The notes beneath the pieces were generated by a model. The model saw only the letters and a list, made by a program, of their open reading frames with translations. It was not told the origin of the DNA and did not search any database. Shown here piece by piece: positions 55,330-64,000 of a stretch of DNA of 64,000 nt. How positions within the stretch are numbered: position 1 is the first letter of the stretch; each line of letters opens with the position of its first letter. The translations under genes and the position numbers were made by a program. Source of the DNA: Deinandra increscens subsp. villosa (taxonomy: Eukaryota; Streptophyta; Magnoliopsida; Asterales; Asteraceae); NCBI GenBank assembly GCA_039602395.1, contig JBCNJP010000007.1, positions 108,193,377 through 108,257,376 on the forward strand. The letters run 5' to 3'.

Positions 55330-56277
55330 TTTCTATTCTATATTAATAAATGTTCGAGTTATTATGAGTACCACCTGATATTATTTTTCAATACATACGT
55401 AATACAAATCTTAGCTACCACATCGCGTTTACTCGGGTTCAAGTCTTTAGTCTTCTCCGCCATAATTTTCTACTTTTATTATTTTATATTTTTATGTTAT
55501 TTTCTCAATTTGTTTTGATACAACAAGTTCCAAAATTAAATTGTCAAACCAAACACAACTGATTGTGAGTTATGGTTTTTTTCTAGGCAAGGTACATTTA
55601 ATTTTAGCTTATGACTAATATTGCTATTGATTTTTTTATAATAGTAGGAGTTATGAAATCGATTATGAAATTTCTGTTTCATCTTAATGTTTTTATTTCT
55701 TAAACATGTTTTGTTGTAATGAGTTTTGAAGGATGTGCAGGTAATTATATGATTAATAATAATTTGGTTACATTTTTAGCTAAAGACCCAAATGAATGAA
55801 GATGATTATAAGAGATTCTGAGAAATCCTAATTGATCTTAGGTCGATGTTCTTACATTTTTACTTGCACACCATTTTATTTGTGAGTTACGTATGCTTAT
55901 TTTTATCGTATTGAATTATTTTGTTATTGTTTATTGGTTCAAAGGTTATAGATTTCTAAAGGAGTCTAATATAAACGTTGTCACTTACATGCCTAATTTT
56001 CAATTTTATCAAATGCATGTGGTGAATTGTTCTAATGTAATTTTAAGGTATGAAGTCTCAGTAATGGTTATATACAAACTAATGTGGTAGAGGTTTAAAT
56101 ATCTTTTAAAATCGAGAAAAAAACTATTTACAATTAATGAGTTTAATAATGTTATATATACCTAAATCTATGTATGCTAATATCATGTACCTATATTTTA
56201 TCAATTTATGTAATACTATGTTTCATCTGTATTTGTAACACTTACTGTAACTTTGATACAACTAATGAACCGCTGCA
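55276..56277. other. Intergenic, AT-rich
   Basis: Starts with TA and ATT simple repeats (55264-55350). Nothing coding; no element ends seen. Confidence 0.45.
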
Positions 56278-56300
56278 ACGCGCGGTTGACACCTCGTTTG
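56271..56300 (-). mobile_element. Helitron-like 3' terminus (minus strand)
   Basis: ACTAATGAACCG-CTGCAACGCG-CGGTT: read on the minus strand, a 5-bp hairpin followed by CATTAGT. Similar to 36474-36512. The terminal tetranucleotide departs from CTAG, so support is moderate. Confidence 0.4.
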
Positions 56301-56560
56301 AAACATTATAGAGAATTTAGAGAGATTGGATTCCAATTGGCGGGAATTCTTACTTTCTAGTTTCTACGAAACTGAATATAACGATTCAAATTAGCATTGT
56401 CAAGCAACAGATCGAAGTTATTAACATTCATCCTTATCGTCACTACTCTTTCTTTCTCTCTTAGGACATAAGGTATACCCTCTGTGGTGTGTGGTTTTAG
56501 TAGAAGGGGTGTAGTGGTGTGATTGTGTTATGTGGTGTGGGTTATTATTATTATTATTAT

Positions 56561-59245
56561 TTTTTTTGGAACGGCAAGATTAGTGGCGTACCCAAGGCTT
56601 AGCCTTGGGGTTCGTCCGACACCCATGAATTTTTTCCGCGTTCTAGTATATATTCGATTTTTTTCTAAACTGAACCCCAAGAAATTTGGTCACCGAACCC
56701 CATGATATTTTATACCGACCCTCAAGTTTATAAAAAAAATTTAATTTCTAGTTTAAAAAAATGTTTCAACACTAATGAACCCAACAATATTAATATATTG
56801 AACTCAATAACCATTCCCCAATTAATAAAAAAATGAGTCTTTAGAAATCCATTGGATAGAATGGTAGAAGACTACTTTATTTTTACTTTTTAGTTATGTA
56901 CTTGTATAGATTTGATCATTTGAGATATTCAGAATTTATTTTGTGCATTGAGAATTCACACGGTGGTCACAAAGTTGGTTTTTTATCATGTAACACGAAC
57001 CGACCCGACCCGACCCGAACTAGTCTAAAAAGATTTGTATATAGCGGTGGACGGTCGACCTCCGAAAATTTTCGAACCCCATCCAAAAAATTCCTGGGTT
57101 CACCACTGGGCAAGAATCTTATTAAAACAGATTTGGCTAATGGAGCCAAAACAGATAAACAATTACATCAGTAAAAGAGGGTTTAAAAGCCACCCAGTCC
57201 AAGAAAAAAGACATTTCCTATTCCTATTAACATACCAAAAAAAGGAATAGAAAAAGTCAAATAATTCCCCATTCCTTATTTCCGAAGGATTGTAAACCGA
57301 CTTGTTTCTGAAGTTCAATATACACCACCAAGCCACGAAGATGACCGCTTCAAGAAACTCTCTCTTTTTCTTGCTCAACCCCGAATTATCAACCAAACCC
57401 AAAACGACCTTGGGATTAGTAGAAATAATACATCCAGTATCGAGCCATTTAGCTAACGAAGCCCAAATTTTATCCGCCACCGTACACGATCCGTATAGAT
57501 GATCCGTAGACTCCACGTGACCCTTGCATATAGGACAATACTACTATCCAACTCTAAGCCTTTAAGACTACGATTTAAACGAGTCGGAATTCTATCAATC
57601 AAAATACACCAAGCTAAAGTATTAACTTTTTTAGGAAGGTACCTATTCCAACGAGTCGGATGCGCCAAAATCGGAAGAGAGCAGCGATCGATAACTTTTC
57701 TGATAGTTTTCACTTCGAAAACCACTTCTCCATCTAAGGACTAAGACCAAGAATCGACAGAGTCGTAAATACTAAAATTGCTAATCACATTCTCTAGCTC
57801 ACAAAGATCCGCTTCTTCACGACCTCCCCTAACAATACGACGCCACGACCATGAGAATCCATTCAGAGCAAGTCTATCTCCCACCATACAGTCTCCAACC
57901 AAATCTAATCGATCGAGACGATTAAATCTGTCACAGAATCTCGTATCACCCAACCAATTATCTTTCTAAGAATAACAATGTTCTTACAATTTCTATTCCA
58001 AGTACGCCTCCATTAATCACTTTATCAAGGACCAACTCATCACCATGGATTTCTTTGATCACCTTAACCCAAATTGCATCATTATTATTGTAAAAAAGCC
58101 ACCGCCACATATATAAAATAGCCATATTCATCGCGTTAAGGCTACCAACACCCAAGCCCCCAAACTCTGTGTCAGCAAAAACAAGATTCCAATTAGCCCA
58201 CGCCATTTTTCTCGATGACTCATCTCCTCCAAAAAAAAAATCTACCTCTCAGACTTTCTAAAAGCTTGAGAATCTTCATATGAACCTGAAAAAGAGAAAA
58301 CAAGTAAGAAACCAAGGAACCCAAAACTTAGGTGATGAGAGTCTATCGACCACCCATAGACAAAAGGTTGCTTTGCCAAGCCGATAACCTCTTTTTAAAT
58401 CTATCAACAAGCATATCCCAATTGGAACAACGATTCATCTTACCCCCTACTGGGATACCAAAGTAAGTGAAGTGAAATTTATCCACCTTACAACCCAACA
58501 TTAACGTCAATCGATTAACCTCCTGATTCTCCACACCAACCCCTAGTAATGAAGACTTCTAAAGATTAATTTGCAAACCCGAAGTGAGATAAAAACAGTG
58601 CAGGGCATTAATAAAATTAGTCATATTCTCTTCGCACCACTCTCCTACAATAATAACATCATCAGCATAAAAAGATGGGATAATGACATATTACCAATTT
58701 TAGCTCCTCGAAAAAAAAAACCCGCATCCTCCACATCCGAAAGAGCGGCATGCAATCCTTACATGGCAATAATAAATAAGAACGGGGCCATATGATCCCC
58801 TTTTCTAAGACCTCTCTCTAAGCAGAATTCCTTTGTAGGGCTCCCATCAACAAGAATAGAAGCTTTTAAGGAAGAAAGACACGCCCGAATCTAACCAATC
58901 CATTTATCACCAAAGCCCATGAACTCCAAAATGGTAAAAGATAATCCCAACAAAGAGAATCGTAGGCGTTAGCGAAGTCGATCTTGAACAACATCAAACT
59001 TTTCTTCTTTTTTGGATACCACTCTATCATTTTATTAAGAATCAATGGGCCATCCAAAATTTAACAAATTTTTATAAAAGCAGATTGTTCCGTGCTAACC
59101 AAATTATCAATTACTCCAGTTAACCTGCTTGCTAAGATCTTGGCAATAATTTTATAGATAAATCCAAGCAAGCTAATCAGAAGAAATTCGTTAAACACAA
59201 TTGGATCAATCTTTTTTGGAATGAGAGTAATAAAAGAAGAGTTAC
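56561..59245 (-). pseudogene. Decayed LINE ORF2, interrupted and cut
   Basis: On the minus strand, pieces in several frames give the reverse-transcriptase and zinc-binding blocks in order: MDGPLILNKMIEWYPKK, KIDFANAYDSLCWDY (58930-59057), LFYADDVIIVGEW (about 58640-58675), GIPVGGKM and LSAWQSNLLSMGGR (58343-58534), KVIKEIHGDELV (57958-58206), and RIPTRLN and DHLYGSC (57453-57725). Frameshifts and stops are frequent. The 3' end at 56561-56580 (T run, then GGAACGGCAAG) matches the start of the intact LINE's tail side (AGAACGGCAATG). It is split by a hAT element (56581-57108) and its 5' part is cut at 59245 by the LTR element. Confidence 0.85.
56581..57108. mobile_element. hAT-type non-autonomous element inside the LINE tail
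   Basis: 528 bp. Ends TAGTGGCGTACCC and, on the other strand, CAGTGGTGAACCC. The 8-bp flanks GGCAAGAT (56573-56580) and GGCAAGAA (57109-57116) differ at one base, as expected for an aged hAT duplication. Removing it joins LINE tail sequence GGAACGGCAAGAATC. No transposase frame. Confidence 0.8.
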
Positions 59246-59855
59246 TGTAGGATCGTTGTTAGAGACAACTAACCAAACAAGTTACTAAAAGTTATCAAAC
59301 AAGAAAGGCGGAATCAGACTTGTTTGTGTTAATGTTTGAAAAGGTTTGATCGAAACTGTAACAAGTAAACATGAAGTAAAGTAGATGAACACAAGATGTC
59401 AATTCCAAGCACTACTATATTTATACTTCACAGTGTTTACAGAGAGTTACAACTGATGAACAAGAGAAGTGTTCGATCGATAACAAACAAAGGAAATACA
59501 ACTAATATATATAGTGCAAGGAGGAAATAAAAGATTTACTTTTATTTCCTTTTAGCTCTAAGGCTAAATAAACAAATAATATCTACTCCAGAGTTGTTGT
59601 AGTACAAGCATGCTTCTGTTGAACAGTTGGGCAGACCTATCGGTGAACAGTGCACAGCATGGTGTAAAGTAAAACTGCTTTCTGACAGCTTTATGCATTG
59701 GAACTTGCAACAGGGGATAAGTCAAAGTTCCGGAGTAACACTAGGAGAAGTTCCGGAGGAACTACTCAGTGTGAAGGAAGTTCCGGACTAACTTCCTTCG
59801 GAACTCTGACTTAGAGAATTTCTGCCAAGCAAAACATTCCCAACAGTCTCCCCCT
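59246..59855 (-). repeat. 3' LTR of the right-edge element
   Basis: 610 bp. It carries four TTCCGGA/TTCCTTCGGAA-type motifs at about 59725-59815, the same motif as in the array at 40938-41545. Confidence 0.88.
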
Positions 59856-59916
59856 AAGATGTTGCTACCAAAAACTGTTCTTCTGTCTGAATCTTCAAGA
59901 TGCTTTGACTTGAGCT

Positions 59917-62900
59917 CTACACTGCCTTGTAGTTAGGAGTTCCCATTATAGCCATGATATCCAATTGATTCAGTTTATCCCAATCCTCCATTTTTAATTC
60001 AGGCTTCTTCCTGACTTCACCATTGCTCATGAAGAAGTAATACATGTTCTCACTCCTGTGATCTTCAATCCTTTGAATGCAGGGATGAAGGACTTCAACA
60101 TTTGCAGCTGGAGGATCTGAAGGTTCGGATTCCTCTTCTGAATCACTTACAGCTATCTTCTTCCTTTTGGTTAGGCGTTTCTTACTCGCCATAGACTTCT
60201 TTCTTCCAGAATAGGAGAAGGGAATAGGCTGAGTGGATGGAGGCTTTTGGGATGAGGATTCAGGCTCGGGTTGTGTAGGCTTTGGAATTTTGTGAGGTGG
60301 AGAGGATGGTGGAGATGGAATTGGTTGGTTAGGAGTTTGAAATGTGGGAGCATTGGGTTGTGATGATGAGGTAAAGGGTTGTGATGATGATGAGAGGTGA
60401 GGATCAGAAACAGTATCAAACATTTGTTTGACAATGTTGATCCTAGGTTTCTTCTGTTGAGGAGCAAAGACAGGAGCTTTTCTCTTCTTTTCCTTGAGGT
60501 AGCTGAGACCTTCAGGATGAAGAGAGTCGAAAAGAGTATACATACCTGGTGGTCTTTTCTCACCAGTAGTTCTCTCCTTTTCAATTTGACTCTTCCTGAT
60601 GGCATCAAGTTCTGATCTCAGCCTAGGCAGTTTGCAAGAGTTGATTCTCTTAGGATTCTCCATTAAGATTTCTTTGAAATACCATTTGTGAATCAGCAAG
60701 TCATCTTCCTCAGATAGCTTTTGATATCTGGTACCTTGCTTCTCTTGTGCCTTCTCCTGCTCGTAACTGTACTCAACAAACCTTTTAACATTCATCTTCT
60801 TGGCTTCATCAGCTTGAATGGCGAGAATCATATACATCCAATTCACCAGGTCATCACCCTTCATCTCATTTACCCATTCTTCAGTAAAACACTCCTTGCT
60901 TCTGAGCATTACACTGAATTGACTAAGGAAAATTTTGTTGTCTTCAGCCTTTTTCATATGAATTTTCCTGTAGTCATTCGCTAAGACCCTTTTACATTTT
61001 TCTACCTTATCAGATAGACCTTGCTTTTCAGCTCTAGCAATTCTTTCTCTTAAGTAGTTGTCTGATCTTAGCCTAGCTCCATTAATGAAGAACATCAGGT
61101 CTGAGTTATTGACAACATACTCATAAATACCTCCTTCTATGAGCAGTTGTTTTTGTTCTTCAAATACAGCAGCCTCCTTCTGTTCCTGGAACTTCTTACT
61201 CATCTCAACATTCTCCTTCTCCAATTGATCAATCAGAGCTTTTGTGGCAGGGTCCATATTTTCATTTTGATCACCTGTGCTCTGATTATCTTCATCCATG
61301 TCAGTAAAACCAGATATGGTTCTCTCATCAAGAGACTCACCATCAGCAGGCTTTGAAGACTCAGGAAGTGAAGTTGTAGCATTGAGACTGACTTCCGAGA
61401 TAACTTGCTCAGGAATAGTCTTAGTGCCAAGTTCCGAAGTAACTACCTTGGGACTGACTTCCGGAGTAATTTGTTCCGAAATAGTCTTAGGCAATTCCTT
61501 GGAAACAACTTCCGAAGTAACTTCCTTCTGAACATTCTCAGTGGTGAGAAGTTCTTCCGGAGTAACTTCCTTCGGAATCTTCTTAGCTAAGGTTGATTCT
61601 TCCGGAGTAACGTCCTTCGGAGTTTCATCAGTGGTGATTAGCTCCTCCGGAGTAACTTCCTTCGGAATTTCAGTGACAGAGGCAAATTCCTCCGAAACAA
61701 TGTCCTTTGGAATTTCCTCTGTTACAACCTTTGCTGCAGAAGATAGATTCAGCAATGCTTCGGTTACTTCTATATCAAACAGATCTTCTTGCTGAGTCAC
61801 ATCTTCTTCTGGTTTACTCTCAGGTGTATCAACCTGTTCTTCACTTCTCTGACCTCCTTCAGCTTCAAACTGTTCTACACCTGTTTGAAGAAACTCTTGC
61901 TCTTTTGCTAAATATACCTCTGATATGAAGTTTCTGACTTCTGCAATGTTTTGAGGATGAGCACCTGAAGCTGCCATCACGAATCTTAGAAATTCCATGT
62001 GATTGACCTTGCACTCTTCAGGTGCTACCTGCATTAGCTGATTCATGTGAACATTCAGCAAACCTTCTATTGGGTTAAAGGGCTTGATTTCACAGATTTT
62101 GAATAGCTTTGTCTTCATCTTCTCAGGTATCCTCTCATTGTGATCAAAGTCAATATCAGAAGAGCTAGCAGAGTCTTCAGCTGACTTACTTTTAGCAGAG
62201 ATGTGTTCAAAAGATTTTGAAGAGCTAGCTTTCTCCCCCTTTTTGGTAGCAACAGCTTCACCAGTTGGGTTTGATGCACTAACCTTCTCCTGCTTAAGCC
62301 TTTCAATCAAGGTGTCCTGCTGTTGAATAGTGTGAAGCAGGGATTGCATCTGTTTCTGCAATTCAGTTTGATTTGCCGTTAATTCCTTAAGTAAAGCACT
62401 GCCCTCAACTGATTTCTCAGTATCCTTGGGCGAAGAAGAGCCATCAAGCCTAGCTTGATCAAGCTCAACACCCTGGTTGTCTTGGCTCCTGGGATTCCCT
62501 GCAAGCACAGTTGTTGCCTCAGGTTCCATTTCTGGTTCCTTTGGTGCAAACTGGCTGCTGGTTGCCATAGATTGGGTCTTAAGAATGTTACTACTGTCCA
62601 ATTGTTCCAGTGGGGAACCAATTGTAGTAGCAGCCCTTTCTACATGAACATCTTCATCACTCCTGATGTTCAACTCCTTAGTGGGTGAATGGGGGTTAGG
62701 AGAAACATAATTTAGATCCATCCAATCATCTTCATGAGGTGAGGTTAATGAGAAGAGATTGTCATTTGGATTTAAATCAGTTTCTTCATCATCCACAGGT
62801 AAATCTTGGTTTAGGTCTATGGAGGTAAACAAAAGGGATGAGGGTTGTACATCCAATCTGATAGAAGATGAGGTCTCAAGTGAGAGATCATCAGCAATAT

Positions 62901-63987
62901 GGCTTAACCCTTGGCTTTGATGTTGAGCAGACAGTGGGTCATGCTCAAGGTTTTCAGGTTGGGTGGCAGTAGGAAACACAGGTGGAGTAGACCCTGTTTC
63001 CTTGTCAACAACTTTTGATGGAGTGGGTGAGGAAGTTTTGGCTGTAGTTTTTGAGTGCTTGACCCTCTTTCTTATGTAAGTAACATTCACAGGTAATTTT
63101 GCAAGAGGGTCAGTTTCAGGTGTGGGTTCAACAACTGATGGTGTAAGAACAGTGTTGTCACCTGGAGCAGGTTGCTCAGTTGGTTCTAGAACATCAACTG
63201 GTTGCTCTTGCACCTTAGATGCAGGAATAACTCTTGGATCGGGTAGTGGATGGTCATTTTCCACTCCAAGACAGTTGGAAATTGCAGACTTTGAAAGCAA
63301 GTAAGAAAAAATTTTCTCAGTTAGGTTCTTTTGGTGAAAAATGGTACCAGCTCTGGGAACATCAGGGAATTGTGTGTCAAGAATGTGTTGTAAAAACCTG
63401 GGATACATATTAAAAGGTTTTTCACAATTCTCCCTGAGCCCATCAAAAATCATTTTTGAAAAGTTAAAACATTCTCCCCTGATCACAGCATGAAGAGCAG
63501 TTGCCTGGACTTCACCAAGTTCTTCATGTGATCGCCTTGGGGTTAGGCACACCATTAGGGTATGGGCAAGAAATCTCCAAACAGGTGGTATGTGGCACTT
63601 CTTCACTGTTTTGCTTTTGGGATTTCCTCCGTAACCTATGCCCATCAGAGTGAATTGGTAGTCTTCCCTGGGAACTGTTAAGATACCTCCTTCATCCTGT
63701 AACTTTAGATGATTTCTGATCATGGCTTCAGTGATGTACACATTTCTACCGTGAACTTGGCTTTCAACTTGCAATATCTGCTTGCCGTCTTCATCCCTGG
63801 CACCTACTACTGCGTTTGCCCAGAATTGAGTAATCGTTTCATCATAGATGATTGGACTTACAGTTAGGGCAAAGTGTAACTCTGACGCAGTGAGAAAGTC
63901 AATCATCCCGTCAAACCGAGCCGATTTCTGTGATTTCTCTAAATATGCTCTCTGATTGTGCTCGTTGTGGAACGCGAATGCTGCCAT
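59917..63987 (-). CDS. Large retroelement ORF (accessory 'longin-like' family), 1356 residues
   Basis: The N-terminal 250 residues carry ASELHFALTVSPIIYD (34-49), QFWANA (54-59), VYITEAMIRNHLKL and YPRFLQHILDTQFP. I recognise this pattern from a protein family found next to LTR retrotransposons in composites and often mislabelled synaptobrevin/longin-like. The middle is low-complexity (P/T/S/E-rich). About 530-570 is a coiled coil (LQKQMQSLLHTIQQQDTL). About 763-870 is a degenerate repeat of KEVTPEEL and SEVS type, encoded by TTCCGGAGTAAC-like DNA. The C-terminus has basic nuclear-localisation-like runs (KKRLTKRKK) before SDSEEESEPSD. No protease, integrase or polymerase motif is present. Its position before the polypurine tract makes it an extra 3' ORF; its role is unknown. 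Confidence 0.8.
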   Translation of the reverse strand: MAAFAFHNEHNQRAYLEKSQKSARFDGMIDFLTASELHFALTVSPIIYDETITQFWANAVVGARDEDGKQILQVESQVHGRNVYITEAMIRNHLKLQDEGGILTVPREDYQFTLMGIGYGGNPKSKTVKKCHIPPVWRFLAHTLMVCLTPRRSHEELGEVQATALHAVIRGECFNFSKMIFDGLRENCEKPFNMYPRFLQHILDTQFPDVPRAGTIFHQKNLTEKIFSYLLSKSAISNCLGVENDHPLPDPRVIPASKVQEQPVDVLEPTEQPAPGDNTVLTPSVVEPTPETDPLAKLPVNVTYIRKRVKHSKTTAKTSSPTPSKVVDKETGSTPPVFPTATQPENLEHDPLSAQHQSQGLSHIADDLSLETSSSIRLDVQPSSLLFTSIDLNQDLPVDDEETDLNPNDNLFSLTSPHEDDWMDLNYVSPNPHSPTKELNIRSDEDVHVERAATTIGSPLEQLDSSNILKTQSMATSSQFAPKEPEMEPEATTVLAGNPRSQDNQGVELDQARLDGSSSPKDTEKSVEGSALLKELTANQTELQKQMQSLLHTIQQQDTLIERLKQEKVSASNPTGEAVATKKGEKASSSKSFEHISAKSKSAEDSASSSDIDFDHNERIPEKMKTKLFKICEIKPFNPIEGLLNVHMNQLMQVAPEECKVNHMEFLRFVMAASGAHPQNIAEVRNFISEVYLAKEQEFLQTGVEQFEAEGGQRSEEQVDTPESKPEEDVTQQEDLFDIEVTEALLNLSSAAKVVTEEIPKDIVSEEFASVTEIPKEVTPEELITTDETPKDVTPEESTLAKKIPKEVTPEELLTTENVQKEVTSEVVSKELPKTISEQITPEVSPKVVTSELGTKTIPEQVISEVSLNATTSLPESSKPADGESLDERTISGFTDMDEDNQSTGDQNENMDPATKALIDQLEKENVEMSKKFQEQKEAAVFEEQKQLLIEGGIYEYVVNNSDLMFFINGARLRSDNYLRERIARAEKQGLSDKVEKCKRVLANDYRKIHMKKAEDNKIFLSQFSVMLRSKECFTEEWVNEMKGDDLVNWMYMILAIQADEAKKMNVKRFVEYSYEQEKAQEKQGTRYQKLSEEDDLLIHKWYFKEILMENPKRINSCKLPRLRSELDAIRKSQIEKERTTGEKRPPGMYTLFDSLHPEGLSYLKEKKRKAPVFAPQQKKPRINIVKQMFDTVSDPHLSSSSQPFTSSSQPNAPTFQTPNQPIPSPPSSPPHKIPKPTQPEPESSSQKPPSTQPIPFSYSGRKKSMASKKRLTKRKKIAVSDSEEESEPSDPPAANVEVLHPCIQRIEDHRSENMYYFFMSNGEVRKKPELKMEDWDKLNQLDIMAIMGTPNYKAV

Positions 63988-64000
63988 TGTTCTGTATTGG

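Larger units (their letters stand above)
59246..64000 (-). mobile_element. LTR retrotransposon, 3' portion (continues beyond the window)
   Basis: On the minus strand the 3' LTR (59855 to 59246, 610 bp) starts TGTTGGGAATG and ends GATCCTACA. The polypurine tract AGGGGGAGAC is at 59865-59856. A long ORF lies directly before it. The TGTTGGGAAT start, polypurine tract and layout match the non-autonomous element at 39204. The likely target base block is GTTAC (59241-59245), inside the decayed LINE. The other LTR and any pol genes are off the right edge. Confidence 0.88.

Overview
This window is plant nuclear DNA, almost certainly from a eudicot and probably a composite (Asteraceae). It is AT-rich and intron-bearing, and most of it is transposable elements. 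The Asteraceae assignment is inference. It rests on the large retroelement ORF at the right edge, whose N-terminal pattern I associate with a protein family common in composite genomes (often labelled 'synaptobrevin, longin-like'), and on the style of the LINE and Harbinger proteins. Bases 42-541 are an assembly gap.

Only three ordinary host genes are clear. One is a 16-exon type 1 methionine aminopeptidase with an N-terminal zinc finger (7669-12024, +). The other two are intronless paralogous secreted proteins of the pectin methylesterase/invertase inhibitor family (15820-16458 and 44441-45061, both -). They lie about 28 kb apart with mobile DNA between them.

Left part (1-7.3 kb): Helitron-like tails, a decayed nuclear copy of plastid ndhA, a solo LTR with its 5-bp target duplication, and a four-level nest. 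In the nest a SINE (16-bp duplication) is split by a Mutator-type foldback element (9-bp duplication). That element is split by a composite palindromic element (9-bp duplication), which carries a broken fragment resembling a Harbinger accessory (Myb/SANT-type) gene. A second SINE lies just upstream of the aminopeptidase promoter.

Middle (13-38 kb): several PIF/Harbinger MITEs, Helitron termini with hairpin plus CTAG, and a 4.45-kb direct repeat (23728-28180 and 30552-35003). The repeat carries a captured exon that looks like the start of an ATAD3-type AAA ATPase. Between its copies lies a truncated Helitron Rep/helicase N-terminus, so the locus reads as a 6.8-kb tandem duplication with the second unit cut short. 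Paired GC-rich hairpins with a shared loop recur at 19.3 kb and 36.8 kb.

Right part (38.5-64 kb): a 449-bp Mutator-type MITE filled with a GC-rich minisatellite; a very young non-autonomous LTR retrotransposon (two 583-bp LTRs with no difference seen, TSD TTAGC) that carries about 25 copies of a TTCCGGA-centred motif; three foldback elements separated by TA microsatellites; a full-length LINE with two intact ORFs and a 16-bp duplication; a Harbinger element with an intact spliced transposase; a tandemly duplicated tRNA-like/SINE locus; and a decayed LINE pierced by a hAT element and cut by an LTR retrotransposon running off the right edge. That last element carries the same TTCCGGA motif in its LTR and inside its 1356-codon ORF, which links it to the non-autonomous element.
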